Shown: positions 29,293 to 38,999 of the stretch, piece by piece
How the letters are laid out: each line of letters opens with the position of its first letter
Position numbering within the stretch: the stretch's first letter is position 1
DNA from: Pseudomonadota bacterium
Lineage (GTDB): Bacteria > Pseudomonadota > Gammaproteobacteria > Competibacterales > Competibacteraceae
Length of the DNA: 64,000 nt
Assembly: GCA_022709365.1 (NCBI GenBank)
Contig: JAKLIY010000004.1
Coordinates: 1 to 64,000 of the forward strand
Reading direction: 5' to 3'
Translations under genes and position numbers: made by a program
The notes under the pieces: generated by a model
Database searches by the model: none
Seen by the model: the letters and a program-made list of their open reading frames with translations, nothing else
What the model was told of the DNA's origin: nothing

Positions 29293-30465
29293 ATGAGTTT
29301 CTCGATGCGATTAAGCGAACAGGCGGAAGTCGCCGGCTCGGTGGCGGTGAATCTGGAATGGGCACGGCAGCCACAATACGGGCGCTATCTCGATGAATTC
29401 GTGCCCGGACAAGTCTTTGTCCATCCGCGTGGTTATACCTTTGAACGCGGCCCGATGCTGGACTTTGCCCGCGTATTCATGCAGTGCAATCCGCTGTATC
29501 TGAATCTGGAATACGCCAAGGCGCACGGCTTCCCTGATTTACCCGCCAGCCCGCAGATGGTGTTCAACGTGGTGCTGTCGCTGGGGGTGCATAACGACTC
29601 GGAAAAGGCCATCGCTAATCTGGGTTATTACAACGTGCAATTCCTGCGTCCGGTTTATCCCGGTGATACGTTGCGCGGTTATACCAAGGTCATCGACCGC
29701 AAAGCGCGGGGTGAGGATAAACCCGGCATTGTGTTGATTCGCACGCTGGGTGTGAACCAGCACCATCAGGTGGTGTTGCAGTATGAGCGCAAGATCATGG
29801 TCGGCTATCGCGGTGACCGGTTGCCGACCACACCTGCGCCGACTACGCCGGTGGAATTCCCGTGGGTAGAGCATCCCGTCGCGGAATTACCGATCAATGC
29901 GGGCGGCTATCCGAGTCAGTTGACCGGCCCGAATACTTATTTCGAGGATTTTTCCCTCGGCGATCTGATCGTCCATGCCAATGGCCGCACCATTACCGAT
30001 GAGCACATGGCCTGGACTTATCTGGTCGGCAATACCCATCCGCTGCATTTTGACCGCGTTTATAGCACCGGCCTGTCGGGCAAGATGAGCGGTGAACCGA
30101 TTGTTTATGGGGGGCTAGTCTTCGCTTGGCTGGAAGGTTTGGCCAGTCGGGATGTCAGCGAAAATGCGTTGTGGGAACTGGGCTTCACCGAGGGTTATCA
30201 CACGCAACCGGCAGTATCCGGCGATACGGTCGCGGCTCTTTCCAGAGTTGTGGCCACTGAGACCCTGCCGAATAGCGACGCCGCCGGCATTGTGACTTTT
30301 CAGTTTATCGGCGTGAAGAACATCAGCGCCGCCGCTGCGCTGGAAACTTACGGCGCGGATCTGTTTATCAAGGAGAATGATAAGCAGAAGCTGAGCAAGG
30401 AAAAGCTCAGCAGCAAGATCTTCGAGATTGAACGGCGGTTGCTGATTAAACGGCATCCGGCGTGA
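29293..30465 (+). CDS. mch: mesaconyl-CoA hydratase
   Basis: Adds water to mesaconyl-CoA to give beta-methylmalyl-CoA. It is a double hotdog protein of 390 residues with two MaoC-type halves; the second carries YFEDFSLGDLIVHANGRTIT, a typical MaoC dehydratase start, and WTYLVGNTHPLHFDR with the catalytic Asp/His. It sits three bases after mcd, so the two consecutive steps of the pathway are co-expressed. Confidence 0.92.
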   Translation: MSFSMRLSEQAEVAGSVAVNLEWARQPQYGRYLDEFVPGQVFVHPRGYTFERGPMLDFARVFMQCNPLYLNLEYAKAHGFPDLPASPQMVFNVVLSLGVHNDSEKAIANLGYYNVQFLRPVYPGDTLRGYTKVIDRKARGEDKPGIVLIRTLGVNQHHQVVLQYERKIMVGYRGDRLPTTPAPTTPVEFPWVEHPVAELPINAGGYPSQLTGPNTYFEDFSLGDLIVHANGRTITDEHMAWTYLVGNTHPLHFDRVYSTGLSGKMSGEPIVYGGLVFAWLEGLASRDVSENALWELGFTEGYHTQPAVSGDTVAALSRVVATETLPNSDAAGIVTFQFIGVKNISAAAALETYGADLFIKENDKQKLSKEKLSSKIFEIERRLLIKRHPA

Positions 30466-30474
30466 GGTGAAATA

Positions 30475-30506
30475 GCCCCTCTCCTGAAAGGGTGAGGGGT
30501 TAAGGG
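30475..30506. repeat. dispersed CCCTCTCC-type palindromic repeat, copy 3
   Basis: GCCCCTCTCCTGAAAGGGTGAGGGG follows the mch stop and marks the boundary to the AT-rich insert. It is a degenerate copy of the repeat seen at 6129 and elsewhere. Confidence 0.5.
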
Positions 30507-30514
30507 AATAGTAA

Positions 30515-31348
30515 ATGATAAGTCCTAAACTTATAGCAAAAATTGAATCAGAAGATCCAACACGCCGGCTTGCAGTTTTAATTGACGCAGATAATGTGTC
30601 TGCATCTGTTATTGAAAGCGTACTTGCCGAAATTGCAACCTTCGGTGAAGCTACGGTAAAACGAATTTATGGAGACTTCACATCACCTACCAGTTCAAGT
30701 TGGAAAAAAGTTTTAAATAAATATGCTATCAAACCTGTACAGCAATTTGCTTATACAGTTGGAAAAAATGCTACTGATAGCACTCTCATTATTGATGCCA
30801 TGGATCTTCTATATACAAGACGTTTTGATGGCTTTTGCCTTATATCAAGCGATAGTGATTTTACAGGACTCGCAACCCGCATACGCGAGGAGGGATTAAT
30901 AGTTCTTGGTTTTGGCGAAGAAAAGACGCCTGAAGCATTTCGCAATGCTTGTCACAAATTCACTCCTATTGAGGTTTTACGACCGGTTGCTTCTCAGTGT
31001 AGTAGTACCTTAGCTTCTGCAACTACACAAGCAACTAATGTGACGGCAATAACTCTAGCTACTCCTGCCCCAAAACAAAATCCTAAAGAATTTCCGCGTG
31101 ATTTTATCCTTCAGGCTCTTGAAAAGGCTTGTGATGATACCGGTTGGGCGCATCTAGGAACTTTTGGTAGTTATTTGACAAAAATACAGCCAGATTTTGA
31201 TGCACGCCTTTTTGGATTTAAGAAACTGAGTGATTTAGTCAAAGCTAGAACTGATGTATTTCAGTCAGAGGAAAGGCAACTACCGGGTTCGGGAGGGAAA
31301 GTTTTATATGTATGTGCCGCGAAAAAGCATAGCAAAAATAAAGTATAA
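30515..31348 (+). CDS. NYN-domain nuclease with C-terminal LOTUS/OST-HTH domain
   Basis: Residues about 15-155 form a PIN-like NYN domain: AVLIDADNVSAS holds the first Asp, DSTLIIDAMDLLY the second, and GFCLISSDSDFTGLA the metal-binding pair. Residues 190-270 (FPRDFILQALEKACDDTGWA to KKLSDLVKAR) form a LOTUS RNA-binding domain. Such proteins are predicted RNases with RNA guidance or G4-RNA binding. The gene is much more AT-rich than mch and ecm around it, so it was probably acquired. Confidence 0.88.
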   Translation: MISPKLIAKIESEDPTRRLAVLIDADNVSASVIESVLAEIATFGEATVKRIYGDFTSPTSSSWKKVLNKYAIKPVQQFAYTVGKNATDSTLIIDAMDLLYTRRFDGFCLISSDSDFTGLATRIREEGLIVLGFGEEKTPEAFRNACHKFTPIEVLRPVASQCSSTLASATTQATNVTAITLATPAPKQNPKEFPRDFILQALEKACDDTGWAHLGTFGSYLTKIQPDFDARLFGFKKLSDLVKARTDVFQSEERQLPGSGGKVLYVCAAKKHSKNKV

Positions 31349-31580
31349 CGGAATCCGGAAGAATTTTTATTTTACCACTCATTTTGCTATTTGCATCTGC
31401 AATGAAAGTTATGAAATTTCTTTGGAAAAACGCAAGCTCTACGAAGTGCTTGATGATTCTGATGCGGCTAGGCATCACCAAATCAGAGTAATCGAAGAAT
31501 CAGGAGAAGATTATCTTTATCCTCAAGATTATTTTATAAAAAATCGTGCTGCCTTAAGCAATAGAACATGTATTAGCTGA
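31254..31580 (+). CDS. small conserved protein ending in an ESGEDYLYP motif
   Basis: The recognisable part begins near 31374 (ICICNESYEISLEKRKLYEVL) and ends IRVIEESGEDYLYPQDYFI. This is a short soluble protein type I have seen near toxin-antitoxin and mobile loci, usually of about 80 residues. The native start is unclear: the frame begins inside the end of the NYN gene, and no good ATG lies just before the conserved part, so the start may be lost. Function unknown. Confidence 0.55.
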   Translation: MYFSQRKGNYRVREGKFYMYVPRKSIAKIKYNGIRKNFYFTTHFAICICNESYEISLEKRKLYEVLDDSDAARHHQIRVIEESGEDYLYPQDYFIKNRAALSNRTCIS

Positions 31581-31635
31581 GGCTGCCTAGAAGAATTGGT
31601 CTCTGAAAGAAGTATTTTTATTTTTGAGATTCCAC

Positions 31636-31818
31636 ATGGAAAAAGTACTGAGAATAGTGTCTTTGCACGAAAAACCGAGCGACTATGCATACTGGATTTC
31701 AAGGCCAGTGAGTGAACGCATTGATGCTATAGAGATTCTCCGCAATCAATATATACATTTTAAGAAAGATGCTAAGTCAAGACTTCAAAGAGTTTGTCGA
31801 GTTATTAAACAATCATAA
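31636..31818 (+). CDS. small partner protein of a nucleotidyltransferase
   Basis: A 60-residue protein (MEKVLRIVSLHE, then YWISRPVSERIDAIEIL and RLQRVCRVIK) that commonly sits directly before a MNT-type nucleotidyltransferase and overlaps it, here by 50 bases. The frame opens twelve bases earlier, but the ATG at 31636 matches the usual start. The pair may be a toxin-antitoxin-like unit; which gene is toxic cannot be told. Confidence 0.65.
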   Translation: MEKVLRIVSLHEKPSDYAYWISRPVSERIDAIEILRNQYIHFKKDAKSRLQRVCRVIKQS

Positions 31819-32215
31819 AGTCGAATATCTCATTGTCGGTGGCTATGCGGTAGGGGTACACGGTCACCCAAGATATACCGGGGATTTGGATGTTTGGATC
31901 AATGCGACGGCAGAAAATGCCCAAAAAATGATAGGAGTTATTAACGATTTTGGGTTCTCCTCTTTCGGCTTGACTGAGGTAGATTTTATCAAGCCAAGCA
32001 ATGTAATACAAATGGGTTATCCACCATTCAGGATTGATATTTTAACAAAAATTGATGGAGTCGAATTTATGGATTGCTACGCAAATAGAATGACTATTCA
32101 ACATGATCAAATCTTCATAAATTTCATAGGAATTAATGAGTTAAAAGAGAACAAACGAGCAAGTGGCAGGCCAAAAGACCTGGATGATTTAGCCAATCTC
32201 AGTAGTGAGATTTGA
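31769..32215 (+). CDS. nucleotidyltransferase-fold protein, toxin-antitoxin type
   Basis: A 148-residue protein with the minimal nucleotidyltransferase signature YLIVGGYAVGVHGHPRYTGD followed by LDVWI, which supplies the GG and DxD metal-binding residues. The rest is short and ends LDDLANL, as in the AbiEii-related and DUF6036-type proteins. It could transfer NMP to a target protein or RNA. The gene ends 91 bases before ecm and belongs to the AT-rich insert. Confidence 0.75.
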   Translation: MLSQDFKEFVELLNNHKVEYLIVGGYAVGVHGHPRYTGDLDVWINATAENAQKMIGVINDFGFSSFGLTEVDFIKPSNVIQMGYPPFRIDILTKIDGVEFMDCYANRMTIQHDQIFINFIGINELKENKRASGRPKDLDDLANLSSEI

Positions 32216-32306
32216 CCGGCTGAGTGATCGAAAACAGAAAATAATGTGTTTGTGTTCAAAACGAATGACCCCCCTGTTGTTTTCCACCCAAGAGGCTTTT
32301 ATAACC

Positions 32307-34310
32307 ATGACCACCCCCGTAAAACGCGATAAGCCCTGGCTGATGCGGACCTACTCCGGCCACTCCTCCGCCAAGGCTTCTAACGAACTCTACCGCACCA
32401 ACCTCAGCAAAGGGCAGACCGGTCTGTCGGTCGCCTTTGACCTGCCGACCCAGACCGGTTATGACTCTGATCATCCCCTGGCCCGCGGCGAAGTCGGCAA
32501 AGTCGGCGTGCCCATCGGCAATATCAGCGACATGGCCGCCTTGTTCGATCAAATCCCGCTCGGCCAGATGAACACCTCGATGACCATCAACGCCACTGCC
32601 GCCTGGCTGTTGTCGTTGTACATCGCGGTTGCGGAACGGCAAGGCGCGTCGCAGGCGCAATTGCAGGGCACCACTCAAAACGACATCCTCAAAGAATATC
32701 TGTCCCGTGGCACCTACATTTTCCCGCCCCAGCCCTCGGTGCGGTTGATCACCGACATCATCGCCTACACGGTCAAGCACATTCCCAAGTGGAACCCGAC
32801 CAACATTTGCAGCTATCACCTGCAAGAAGCGGGTGCGACTCCAACCCAGGAACTAGCCTATGCGCTGTCCACCGCCATCGCCATTCTCGACGCAGTGCGC
32901 GATTCCGGGCAGATCGGTGCGGAAGGTTTTGAACAAGTGGTCGGGCGGATTTCCTTCTTCGTCAACGCCGGCATCCGCTTTATCGAGGAAACCTGCAAGA
33001 TGCGGGCGTTCGGCGAGATGTGGGACAAGCTGGCGCAGGAACGCTATGGCGCACAAAGCGAAGAAATGCGCCGCTTCCGCTATGGCGTACAGGTCAATTC
33101 ACTGGGTCTGACCGAAGCACAGCCGGAAAACAACGTCCAGCGCATCGTGCTGGAAATGCTGGGCGTCAGCCTGTCGAAGAAAGCCCGCGCCCGCGCTATT
33201 CAGCTCCCGGCCTGGAATGAGGCGCTCGGTCTGCCGCGTCCGTGGGATCAGCAATGGGCATTGCGGATGCAGCAGGTACTGGCCTTTGAAACCGATCTGC
33301 TGGAATACGGCGATATTTTCGACGGTTCGCCGGTCATTGCCGCCAAGGTCAAATCGCTGGTTGATGGCGCAACAGCGGAAATGGCTCGGGTGCAGGAACA
33401 GGGCGGTATGGTGCAGGCGATTGAATCCGGTTATGTCAAGCGGCAACTGGTGTCCAGTCACACCGACCGGATGCGGGCGATTGAACGCGGCGATCTCAAG
33501 ATCGTCGGCCTGAACTGCTACCGGGAAACCGAGGTGTCGCCACTGACCGGCGGCGTAGATAGCGGCATCATGAAGGTCGATCCCCGCGCCGAACGCGAGC
33601 AGATCGAGCGGCTGAACGCTTTCCGCGCCCAGCGCAACGCTGCTGAGGTCAAGGCGGCGCTGGCCAATCTGGCCGAGACGGCCCGCAGCGGCGCGAATAT
33701 CATGCCCGCGTCGATTTTGTGCGCTCATGCGGGCGTGACCACTGGTGAATGGTCGCAAACCCTGCGCGACATTTTCGGCGAATACCGCGCCCCGACGGGC
33801 ATCGACATTCCCGCCAATGAGGACAGCCGCAGCGTTAAGGCGGTTGCCATTCGCACTGAAGTGGTCAAGACCGGCAATGAACTGGGTCGCCCGTTGCGCC
33901 TGCTGATCGGCAAGCCGGGGCTGGACGGGCATAGCAATGGCGCTGAACAGATTGCCGTGAAGGGCCGCGATGTCGGCTTTGAAATCGTCTACGAAGGCAT
34001 CCGCCTGACCCCGGAACAGATCGCCAAGGCCGCGCTGGAAGAAGGCGTCCATTTGATCGGTCTCTCGGTGCTGTCCGGCAGTCATGTGGAAATGGTTGAG
34101 GACGTGTTTAACCAACTGGATCAAGTCGGTTTAAAGAATCTGCCGGTGGTGATTGGCGGCATCATCCCGGAAAGCGACGCCCAGTTGTTGAAAGAGCGCG
34201 GCATTTCGGCGGTTTATACTCCGAAAGACATCGATATGAACGGCATCATGGTGGACATCCTCAACCTGATCCGTAAAAACCACGATCTGCAACCGGTTAC
34301 GGTGGCATGA
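32307..34310 (+). CDS. ecm: ethylmalonyl-CoA mutase, B12-dependent
   Basis: Rearranges ethylmalonyl-CoA to methylsuccinyl-CoA. The N-terminus SGHSSAKASNELYRTNLSKG and VAFDLPTQTGYDSDHPL are diagnostic of Ecm within the mutase family. The C-terminal cobalamin domain has the base-off His motif KPGLDGHSNGAEQ, then LSVLSGSH and VVIGGIIP. I start at the ATG at 32307 (MTTPVKRDK); the frame itself opens at 32205. At 667 residues it is a single-chain enzyme. It overlaps the MeaB-like gene by four bases, forming ecm-meaB-ccr. Confidence 0.92.
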   Translation: MTTPVKRDKPWLMRTYSGHSSAKASNELYRTNLSKGQTGLSVAFDLPTQTGYDSDHPLARGEVGKVGVPIGNISDMAALFDQIPLGQMNTSMTINATAAWLLSLYIAVAERQGASQAQLQGTTQNDILKEYLSRGTYIFPPQPSVRLITDIIAYTVKHIPKWNPTNICSYHLQEAGATPTQELAYALSTAIAILDAVRDSGQIGAEGFEQVVGRISFFVNAGIRFIEETCKMRAFGEMWDKLAQERYGAQSEEMRRFRYGVQVNSLGLTEAQPENNVQRIVLEMLGVSLSKKARARAIQLPAWNEALGLPRPWDQQWALRMQQVLAFETDLLEYGDIFDGSPVIAAKVKSLVDGATAEMARVQEQGGMVQAIESGYVKRQLVSSHTDRMRAIERGDLKIVGLNCYRETEVSPLTGGVDSGIMKVDPRAEREQIERLNAFRAQRNAAEVKAALANLAETARSGANIMPASILCAHAGVTTGEWSQTLRDIFGEYRAPTGIDIPANEDSRSVKAVAIRTEVVKTGNELGRPLRLLIGKPGLDGHSNGAEQIAVKGRDVGFEIVYEGIRLTPEQIAKAALEEGVHLIGLSVLSGSHVEMVEDVFNQLDQVGLKNLPVVIGGIIPESDAQLLKERGISAVYTPKDIDMNGIMVDILNLIRKNHDLQPVTVA

Positions 34311-35335
34311 ACAGGATGGCTCTCCCTGATCCAGCAACGCTGGCGGACGCGGTCAGTCACCGCGACCGGTTGGCACTGGCTCAGGCGCTGAACCTGCTGG
34401 ATGATCGTCGGCCCGCCGCCCGACAATGCGCCGCTGCCTTTCTGGACGCCTTGTCGGCGGAAAAGCTGGATACGAGTGGGCATTTGATCGGCATTACCGG
34501 CCCTCCAGGTGCAGGTAAATCCTCGTTGACCGCGTCACTGATTCAAGTCTGGCGGCAACGCGGTTTGAAAGTGGCGATTCTGGCGGTCGATCCCTCCAGT
34601 CCCATCAGCGGCGGCGCATTACTCGGCGACCGGCTGCGGATGCACGCCAGCGGCGCTGACCGTGAAGTGTTCATCCGCTCGCTGGCTTGTCGCGGCGAGT
34701 TTGGCGGCCTCAGCGCCGAAGTCTGGCCAATGAGTCTGGCGATGCTGGCGGCGTTTGACATTGTGCTGGTGGAGACCGTGGGCGTCGGTCAAAAGGAAAT
34801 TGATGTTTCCAAGATGACCGACACCACTTGTTTCGTCGCGCAACCGGCTTCCGGCGACAGCATTCAGTTCCTCAAGGCCGGCATCATGGAAATTCCGCAT
34901 GTCATCGTCGTCAACAAGGAAGACATTGGTATGGCGGCGCGCAAGACCTTGTCAGAATTGAAAACGACGCTGGGAAGGCGTACCGATGCCGACGGTTGGC
35001 AAGCGCCCGCCCTGTCCGCCAGTGCGGCGTTAGGCAGCGGCATTGAAGCCTTGGCCGATGCGCTGGACAGCCACCGAAACTGGTTACTGGAACGAGGAGA
35101 GTTCACGGCCCGCCGCCAGCGCTGTCAGGCGGAATGGCTGGTCAAGCACCTGCGTGAGGAATTCGGGCGCTACGGGCTGAATCTGCTCGGTGGCGATGAG
35201 GCGCTCTTTGCGGAACTGGCGAGAACGCCGCGCTGTTCACCCATCGCCGCTTACGAAAACCTGCGCGCCCGCGTGATGGAACGGTTCCATCTCAAAACAA
35301 ACAACCCCCAACTAGAGAGGAATGCAGCAAAATGA
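34307..35335 (+). CDS. MeaB/ArgK-type GTPase chaperone, probably for Ecm
   Basis: A G3E-family GTPase that protects and reloads B12-dependent mutases. Walker [13 protein letters not shown], switch regions [16 protein letters not shown] and [12 protein letters not shown], and the guanine motif VNKED are present. It is 342 residues long. Its start overlaps the ecm stop and its own stop overlaps the ccr start, so it is most likely dedicated to Ecm. A second MeaB lies at 51198-52325. Confidence 0.9.
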   Translation: MNRMALPDPATLADAVSHRDRLALAQALNLLDDRRPAARQCAAAFLDALSAEKLDTSGHLIGITGPPGAGKSSLTASLIQVWRQRGLKVAILAVDPSSPISGGALLGDRLRMHASGADREVFIRSLACRGEFGGLSAEVWPMSLAMLAAFDIVLVETVGVGQKEIDVSKMTDTTCFVAQPASGDSIQFLKAGIMEIPHVIVVNKEDIGMAARKTLSELKTTLGRRTDADGWQAPALSASAALGSGIEALADALDSHRNWLLERGEFTARRQRCQAEWLVKHLREEFGRYGLNLLGGDEALFAELARTPRCSPIAAYENLRARVMERFHLKTNNPQLERNAAK

Positions 35336-37086
35336 CTAAAGAACTCTACAACTTCGGTGAAATGCCCCCACTGGGCGTGATTCCTCCGAAAATGCACGCT
35401 TGGTTGATCCGCCCGGAACGCTTCGGCAAACCGACGGAAGCGTTTCAGAAGGAGATCGTTAATACGCCGCCTATCGCGGATGACGAAGTGTTGGTCTACG
35501 TCATGGCGGCGGGCATCAATTACAACAACGTCTGGGCCGGTCTGGGTATTCCGGTCAACGTCATTGGCGCTCGTAACAAGGCCGGTGAACCCGAAGATTT
35601 CCATATCGGCGGCAGTGATGCGTCCGGCATCGTCTACAAGGTCGGCAAGGACGTGACCAACGTTAAGGTCGGCGATGAAGTGGTCATGCATTGCGGCCAG
35701 TGGAATCGCAACTGCGAGTGGGTCAAGAACGGCGGCGATCCCATGTACTCGCCGAGTTTCCGCATTTGGGGCTATGAGACCAACTACGGCAGTTTCGCCC
35801 AGTTCACCAAAGTGCAGGGCCACCAGTGTATGCCCAAGCCCAAGCATATGAATTGGGAAGAAGCCGCTGCCTATGTACTGGTGGGTGCGACCGCTTGGCG
35901 GATGTTGCATGGTTGGGATAAGAATGAGGTCAAGAAGGGTGATGTCGCGTTAATTTGGGGCGGAGCCGGTGGCCTCGGTTCGATGGCGATCCAGATTGCC
36001 AAAGCGGCGGGTGCAACACCGATTGCCATGGTGTCGGGCGAGGACAAGTTCGATTACTGCATGAAACTGGGTGCGAAGGGCTGCATCAACCGCAATGAAT
36101 TCGATCATTGGGGTATGTTGCCGCACTGGAAGGATAACGTCGGCTACGCCAAGTGGTTGAAGGGCGTGCGGGCCTTCGGGGCGAAGATTTGGGAAGTGTT
36201 GGGTGAGAAGCGCGCCCCGAATATCGTGTTCGAGCATCCCGGCGAGACCACGATTCCGACCTCGATCTTCGTCTGCGATACCGGCGGTATGGTGGTGGTG
36301 TGCGCCGGCACGACCGGTTATAACGCCACGGTCGATCTGCGCTATCTGTGGATGCGGCAAAAGCGCCTGCAAGGCTCGCATTTCGCCAATGCCGAGCAGT
36401 CCAATCAGATGAATGCACTGGCGGTGCGCGGCCTGCTCGATCCCTGCATGTCGCGGGCGTTCACCTATGAAGAACTGCCCATCGCGCATCAGTTGATGCA
36501 CGACAACAAGCACCCGCACGGCAATATGTCCGTACTGATTGGCGCAACGGAATTTGGCCTCGGCGCCAGCGGCAAGCCGCCGGTCACCATTGAACATCCG
36601 ACCTTGCCCAAGGGCGACGTGCATACCACGCCGGCCCCTTACCCGATGTCCACGCCGCTGCCGGGTATCGGTGAGTCTGAGGCGCTGACCATCACCGATG
36701 ATGGCACCAAGGTTCGGGATTTGATGCATCGGGGCATCATTTCCTGCACCCCGGACGATACCGTCGGCACCGTCGCCAAGATCATGGTGAACAAGGAGAT
36801 TCATGCCGTGGTGGTCATGGACGAGAAGGGCAAGGCCATCGGCGTCGTGTCGCAGACCGACATGGTGCTGGCGCGGCAAGGCCGGACCTCGGATCAGGCG
36901 CGGGCGATGCGCGCCAAGGACATCATGACCCCCGGCTGCGCGACCTGCGACGCCGACATGCTACTGAGCGATGCCGTCAGCCTGATGACCGGTCGGCGGA
37001 TGCATCGACTGATCGTGACCGATAAGGATCAGCCGGTCGGCGTGATCTCTATGACCGACGTGGTGCGTAAGATCATCGGCGAGTAA
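35332..37086 (+). CDS. ccr: crotonyl-CoA carboxylase/reductase fused to a CBS-domain pair
   Basis: Reductively carboxylates crotonyl-CoA to ethylmalonyl-CoA with NADPH and CO2, the key step of the ethylmalonyl-CoA pathway. Residues 1-430 are a normal Ccr: [27 protein letters not shown] and the Rossmann motif [18 protein letters not shown]. The usual protein ends there. Here about 140 residues follow, forming two CBS motifs ([19 protein letters not shown] and [12 protein letters not shown], each ending GVVSQTDMV or GVISMTDVV). CBS pairs bind adenine nucleotides, so allosteric control by energy charge is a reasonable inference. It overlaps the upstream GTPase gene. Confidence 0.93.
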   Translation: MTKELYNFGEMPPLGVIPPKMHAWLIRPERFGKPTEAFQKEIVNTPPIADDEVLVYVMAAGINYNNVWAGLGIPVNVIGARNKAGEPEDFHIGGSDASGIVYKVGKDVTNVKVGDEVVMHCGQWNRNCEWVKNGGDPMYSPSFRIWGYETNYGSFAQFTKVQGHQCMPKPKHMNWEEAAAYVLVGATAWRMLHGWDKNEVKKGDVALIWGGAGGLGSMAIQIAKAAGATPIAMVSGEDKFDYCMKLGAKGCINRNEFDHWGMLPHWKDNVGYAKWLKGVRAFGAKIWEVLGEKRAPNIVFEHPGETTIPTSIFVCDTGGMVVVCAGTTGYNATVDLRYLWMRQKRLQGSHFANAEQSNQMNALAVRGLLDPCMSRAFTYEELPIAHQLMHDNKHPHGNMSVLIGATEFGLGASGKPPVTIEHPTLPKGDVHTTPAPYPMSTPLPGIGESEALTITDDGTKVRDLMHRGIISCTPDDTVGTVAKIMVNKEIHAVVVMDEKGKAIGVVSQTDMVLARQGRTSDQARAMRAKDIMTPGCATCDADMLLSDAVSLMTGRRMHRLIVTDKDQPVGVISMTDVVRKIIGE

Positions 37087-37138
37087 GCAGCAGGACGAAG
37101 AACGTCTTGACGGCGATGGCCGGAATGGATCGTTCAGG

Positions 37139-37167
37139 CTGGGGGTATCGTATCCCGATACCCCCAG
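37139..37167. repeat. perfect 12-base hairpin after ccr
   Basis: CTGGGGGTATCG and CGATACCCCCAG pair perfectly around a 5-base loop, 52 bases after the ccr stop. No T-run follows, so it is either a processed-end hairpin or a repeat element. It resembles the hairpin at 16521. Confidence 0.55.
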
Positions 37168-37242
37168 ACGAATTTCTCAAACTAGCTTGCGCTTTCAAAT
37201 GCCTAACCAGAACATTTTCCAACACGCTAAAGGGGCGGTCTG

Positions 37243-37905
37243 ATGAAGTACTTGCCAGAACTATTTGCCGCTAACGCCCGCTGGGCTGAGGACGTGCGCG
37301 CTGCCGACCCGCATTTCTTTGCTGGACTGGCCAACCTGCAAAGCCCAGCCTACTTGTGGATCGGTTGTTCGGATAGCCGGGTGCCAGCCAATCAGATCAC
37401 GGGTCTAAAACCGGGTGAAGTGTTCGTCCATCGCAACGTCGCTAATGTAGTGGTGCATACCGATCTCAACTGCCTGTCGGTGATGCAATACGCCATCGAA
37501 GTCCTCAAGGTCCAACACATCATTGTCTGCGGTCACTACGGTTGCGGCGGCGTCCGAGCCGCCTTGGAAGGACCCTCTCTGGGGCTGATCGACAACTGGT
37601 TACGTCATATCCAGGACGCCCGCGACCGGCATCTGAATTTCCTTACGGCGCTGCCGGATAACGCCGCCCGTTGGCGCGCCCTGTGTGAGCTGAATGTCAT
37701 TGAGCAGGTGCGCAACGTCGCCCGCACCACGCTGGTGGGCGATGCTTGGCAGCGTGGGCAACCGTTAACACTGCATGGCTGGATTTATGGTCTGGAGGAT
37801 GGTCGCTTGCAGGATTTGCAAACTTCCCTGAAAGAGGGCGCTGAACTGGATACGGTCATTGCTCAGGCGGTGACTGCGGCCCGGTCACGCTATATGCCTC
37901 ATTGA
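37243..37905 (+). CDS. can: beta-class carbonic anhydrase
   Basis: Interconverts CO2 and bicarbonate. The zinc ligands are in CSDSRVP (Cys, with the Asp-Arg dyad) and HYGCGG (His and Cys). At 220 residues it is the CynT/Can type. It follows the Ccr gene on the same strand; since Ccr uses CO2 while biotin carboxylases use bicarbonate, a supporting role in carbon fixation is plausible. An AAAGGGGCGG stretch precedes the ATG. Confidence 0.95.
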   Translation: MKYLPELFAANARWAEDVRAADPHFFAGLANLQSPAYLWIGCSDSRVPANQITGLKPGEVFVHRNVANVVVHTDLNCLSVMQYAIEVLKVQHIIVCGHYGCGGVRAALEGPSLGLIDNWLRHIQDARDRHLNFLTALPDNAARWRALCELNVIEQVRNVARTTLVGDAWQRGQPLTLHGWIYGLEDGRLQDLQTSLKEGAELDTVIAQAVTAARSRYMPH

Positions 37906-37958
37906 ATCCAGGATTGGCATCGTCTAAGGATGAGAATAGTTAACACTCTCCCTTCTCG

Positions 37959-37988
37959 CCCTTTGCGGAAGAAAAGGGGTCTTTTTTT
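37959..37988 (+). terminator. rho-independent terminator after can
   Basis: A short stem (CCCTTT / AAAGGG) with an 8-base loop is followed by GGTC and seven T residues, 54 bases after the can stop. The stem is short but the T-run is good. Confidence 0.55.
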
Positions 37989-38012
37989 CTGAAACGATGG
38001 GGAATTTTTACG

Positions 38013-38990
38013 ATGAAAGCCATCGTCTGCCATGAACTCACCGGCCCTGCTGCATTACGGCTGGAGGAGGTTCCAGAACCGCGTCCCGGTTCGGGTCAAG
38101 TGCGCATTCGGGTGCGGGCCTGCGGGGTCAATTTCGCCGATAGCCTGATGATCCGTGGCCAGTATCAAAAGCAGCCGCAACCGCCCTTCAGTCCCGGCTT
38201 TGAAGTGTCCGGCGAGGTGCTGGAACTCGGCGCTGACGTGGAGAAGATCGCGGTCGGGGATCGAGTGATCGCTATGACGCCGCTCGGTGGTTATGCCGAG
38301 CAGGTCGTCGCGGATGTCAATCACTGTGTGCCGCTGCCGGCGGCGATGTCTTGGGAACACGGCGCGGCCTTTCCGGTGGTGTTTGGCACCTCGCACATCG
38401 CTCTGTGGCATCGGGCGCGGTTGCGGGCCGGCGAGACGCTGGTGGTGCATGGCGCATCCGGCGGTGTTGGGTTGACCGCAGTGGCGATTGGTAAACAGTT
38501 AGGCGCGACGGTGATTGCAACCGCTAGCGGTCCTAAAAAACTGGAGGTGGCCCGCGAACACGGCGCGGATCATTTGATTGATTCCAGCCATGAGGATGTG
38601 CGGGCGCGGATCAAGGAATTGACCGCTGGGCGCGGCGCGGACGTGGTCTACGATCCGGTCGGCGGTGATCTGTTTACTGTTTCACTGCGCAGCATCGCCT
38701 TTGAAGGACGGATTTTAGTGATTGGTTTTGCCGGCGGTACGGTGCCGCAGATTCCCGCTAATCATTTGCTGGTCAAAAATGTGGACGTGATCGGCGTCAA
38801 CTGGCCGGCTTATGCGGAGTTACATCCCCAAGTGATGACCGAGAGTTTCCAGACGCTGATTCACTGGTATCTGGACGGTATAATCAAGCCGCATGTCTCG
38901 GCGACCTATCCGCTGGAGCAGGCGGTCGAGGCACTCAATCAGGTTATTGCCCGCAAGACCACCGGCAAGGTGGTCATTACCATGGATTAA
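38013..38990 (+). CDS. NADPH:quinone oxidoreductase-like MDR family protein
   Basis: A 325-residue medium-chain reductase without the zinc ligands of alcohol dehydrogenases. GVNFADSLMIRGQYQ marks the quinone-reductase N-terminal domain, and the Rossmann motif is GASGGVGLTAVAIGKQLGA. Proteins of this branch are also found as enoyl- or acrylyl-CoA reductases, so a role in acyl-CoA metabolism near ccr is possible. It stands alone between a terminator and a small unknown gene. Confidence 0.85.
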   Translation: MKAIVCHELTGPAALRLEEVPEPRPGSGQVRIRVRACGVNFADSLMIRGQYQKQPQPPFSPGFEVSGEVLELGADVEKIAVGDRVIAMTPLGGYAEQVVADVNHCVPLPAAMSWEHGAAFPVVFGTSHIALWHRARLRAGETLVVHGASGGVGLTAVAIGKQLGATVIATASGPKKLEVAREHGADHLIDSSHEDVRARIKELTAGRGADVVYDPVGGDLFTVSLRSIAFEGRILVIGFAGGTVPQIPANHLLVKNVDVIGVNWPAYAELHPQVMTESFQTLIHWYLDGIIKPHVSATYPLEQAVEALNQVIARKTTGKVVITMD

Positions 38991-38999
38991 GCGATACTG

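Noticed and set aside
37139..37167. Hairpin after ccr as a rho-independent terminator
   Set aside because: The stem is perfect but no T-run follows, so I list it as a hairpin only.
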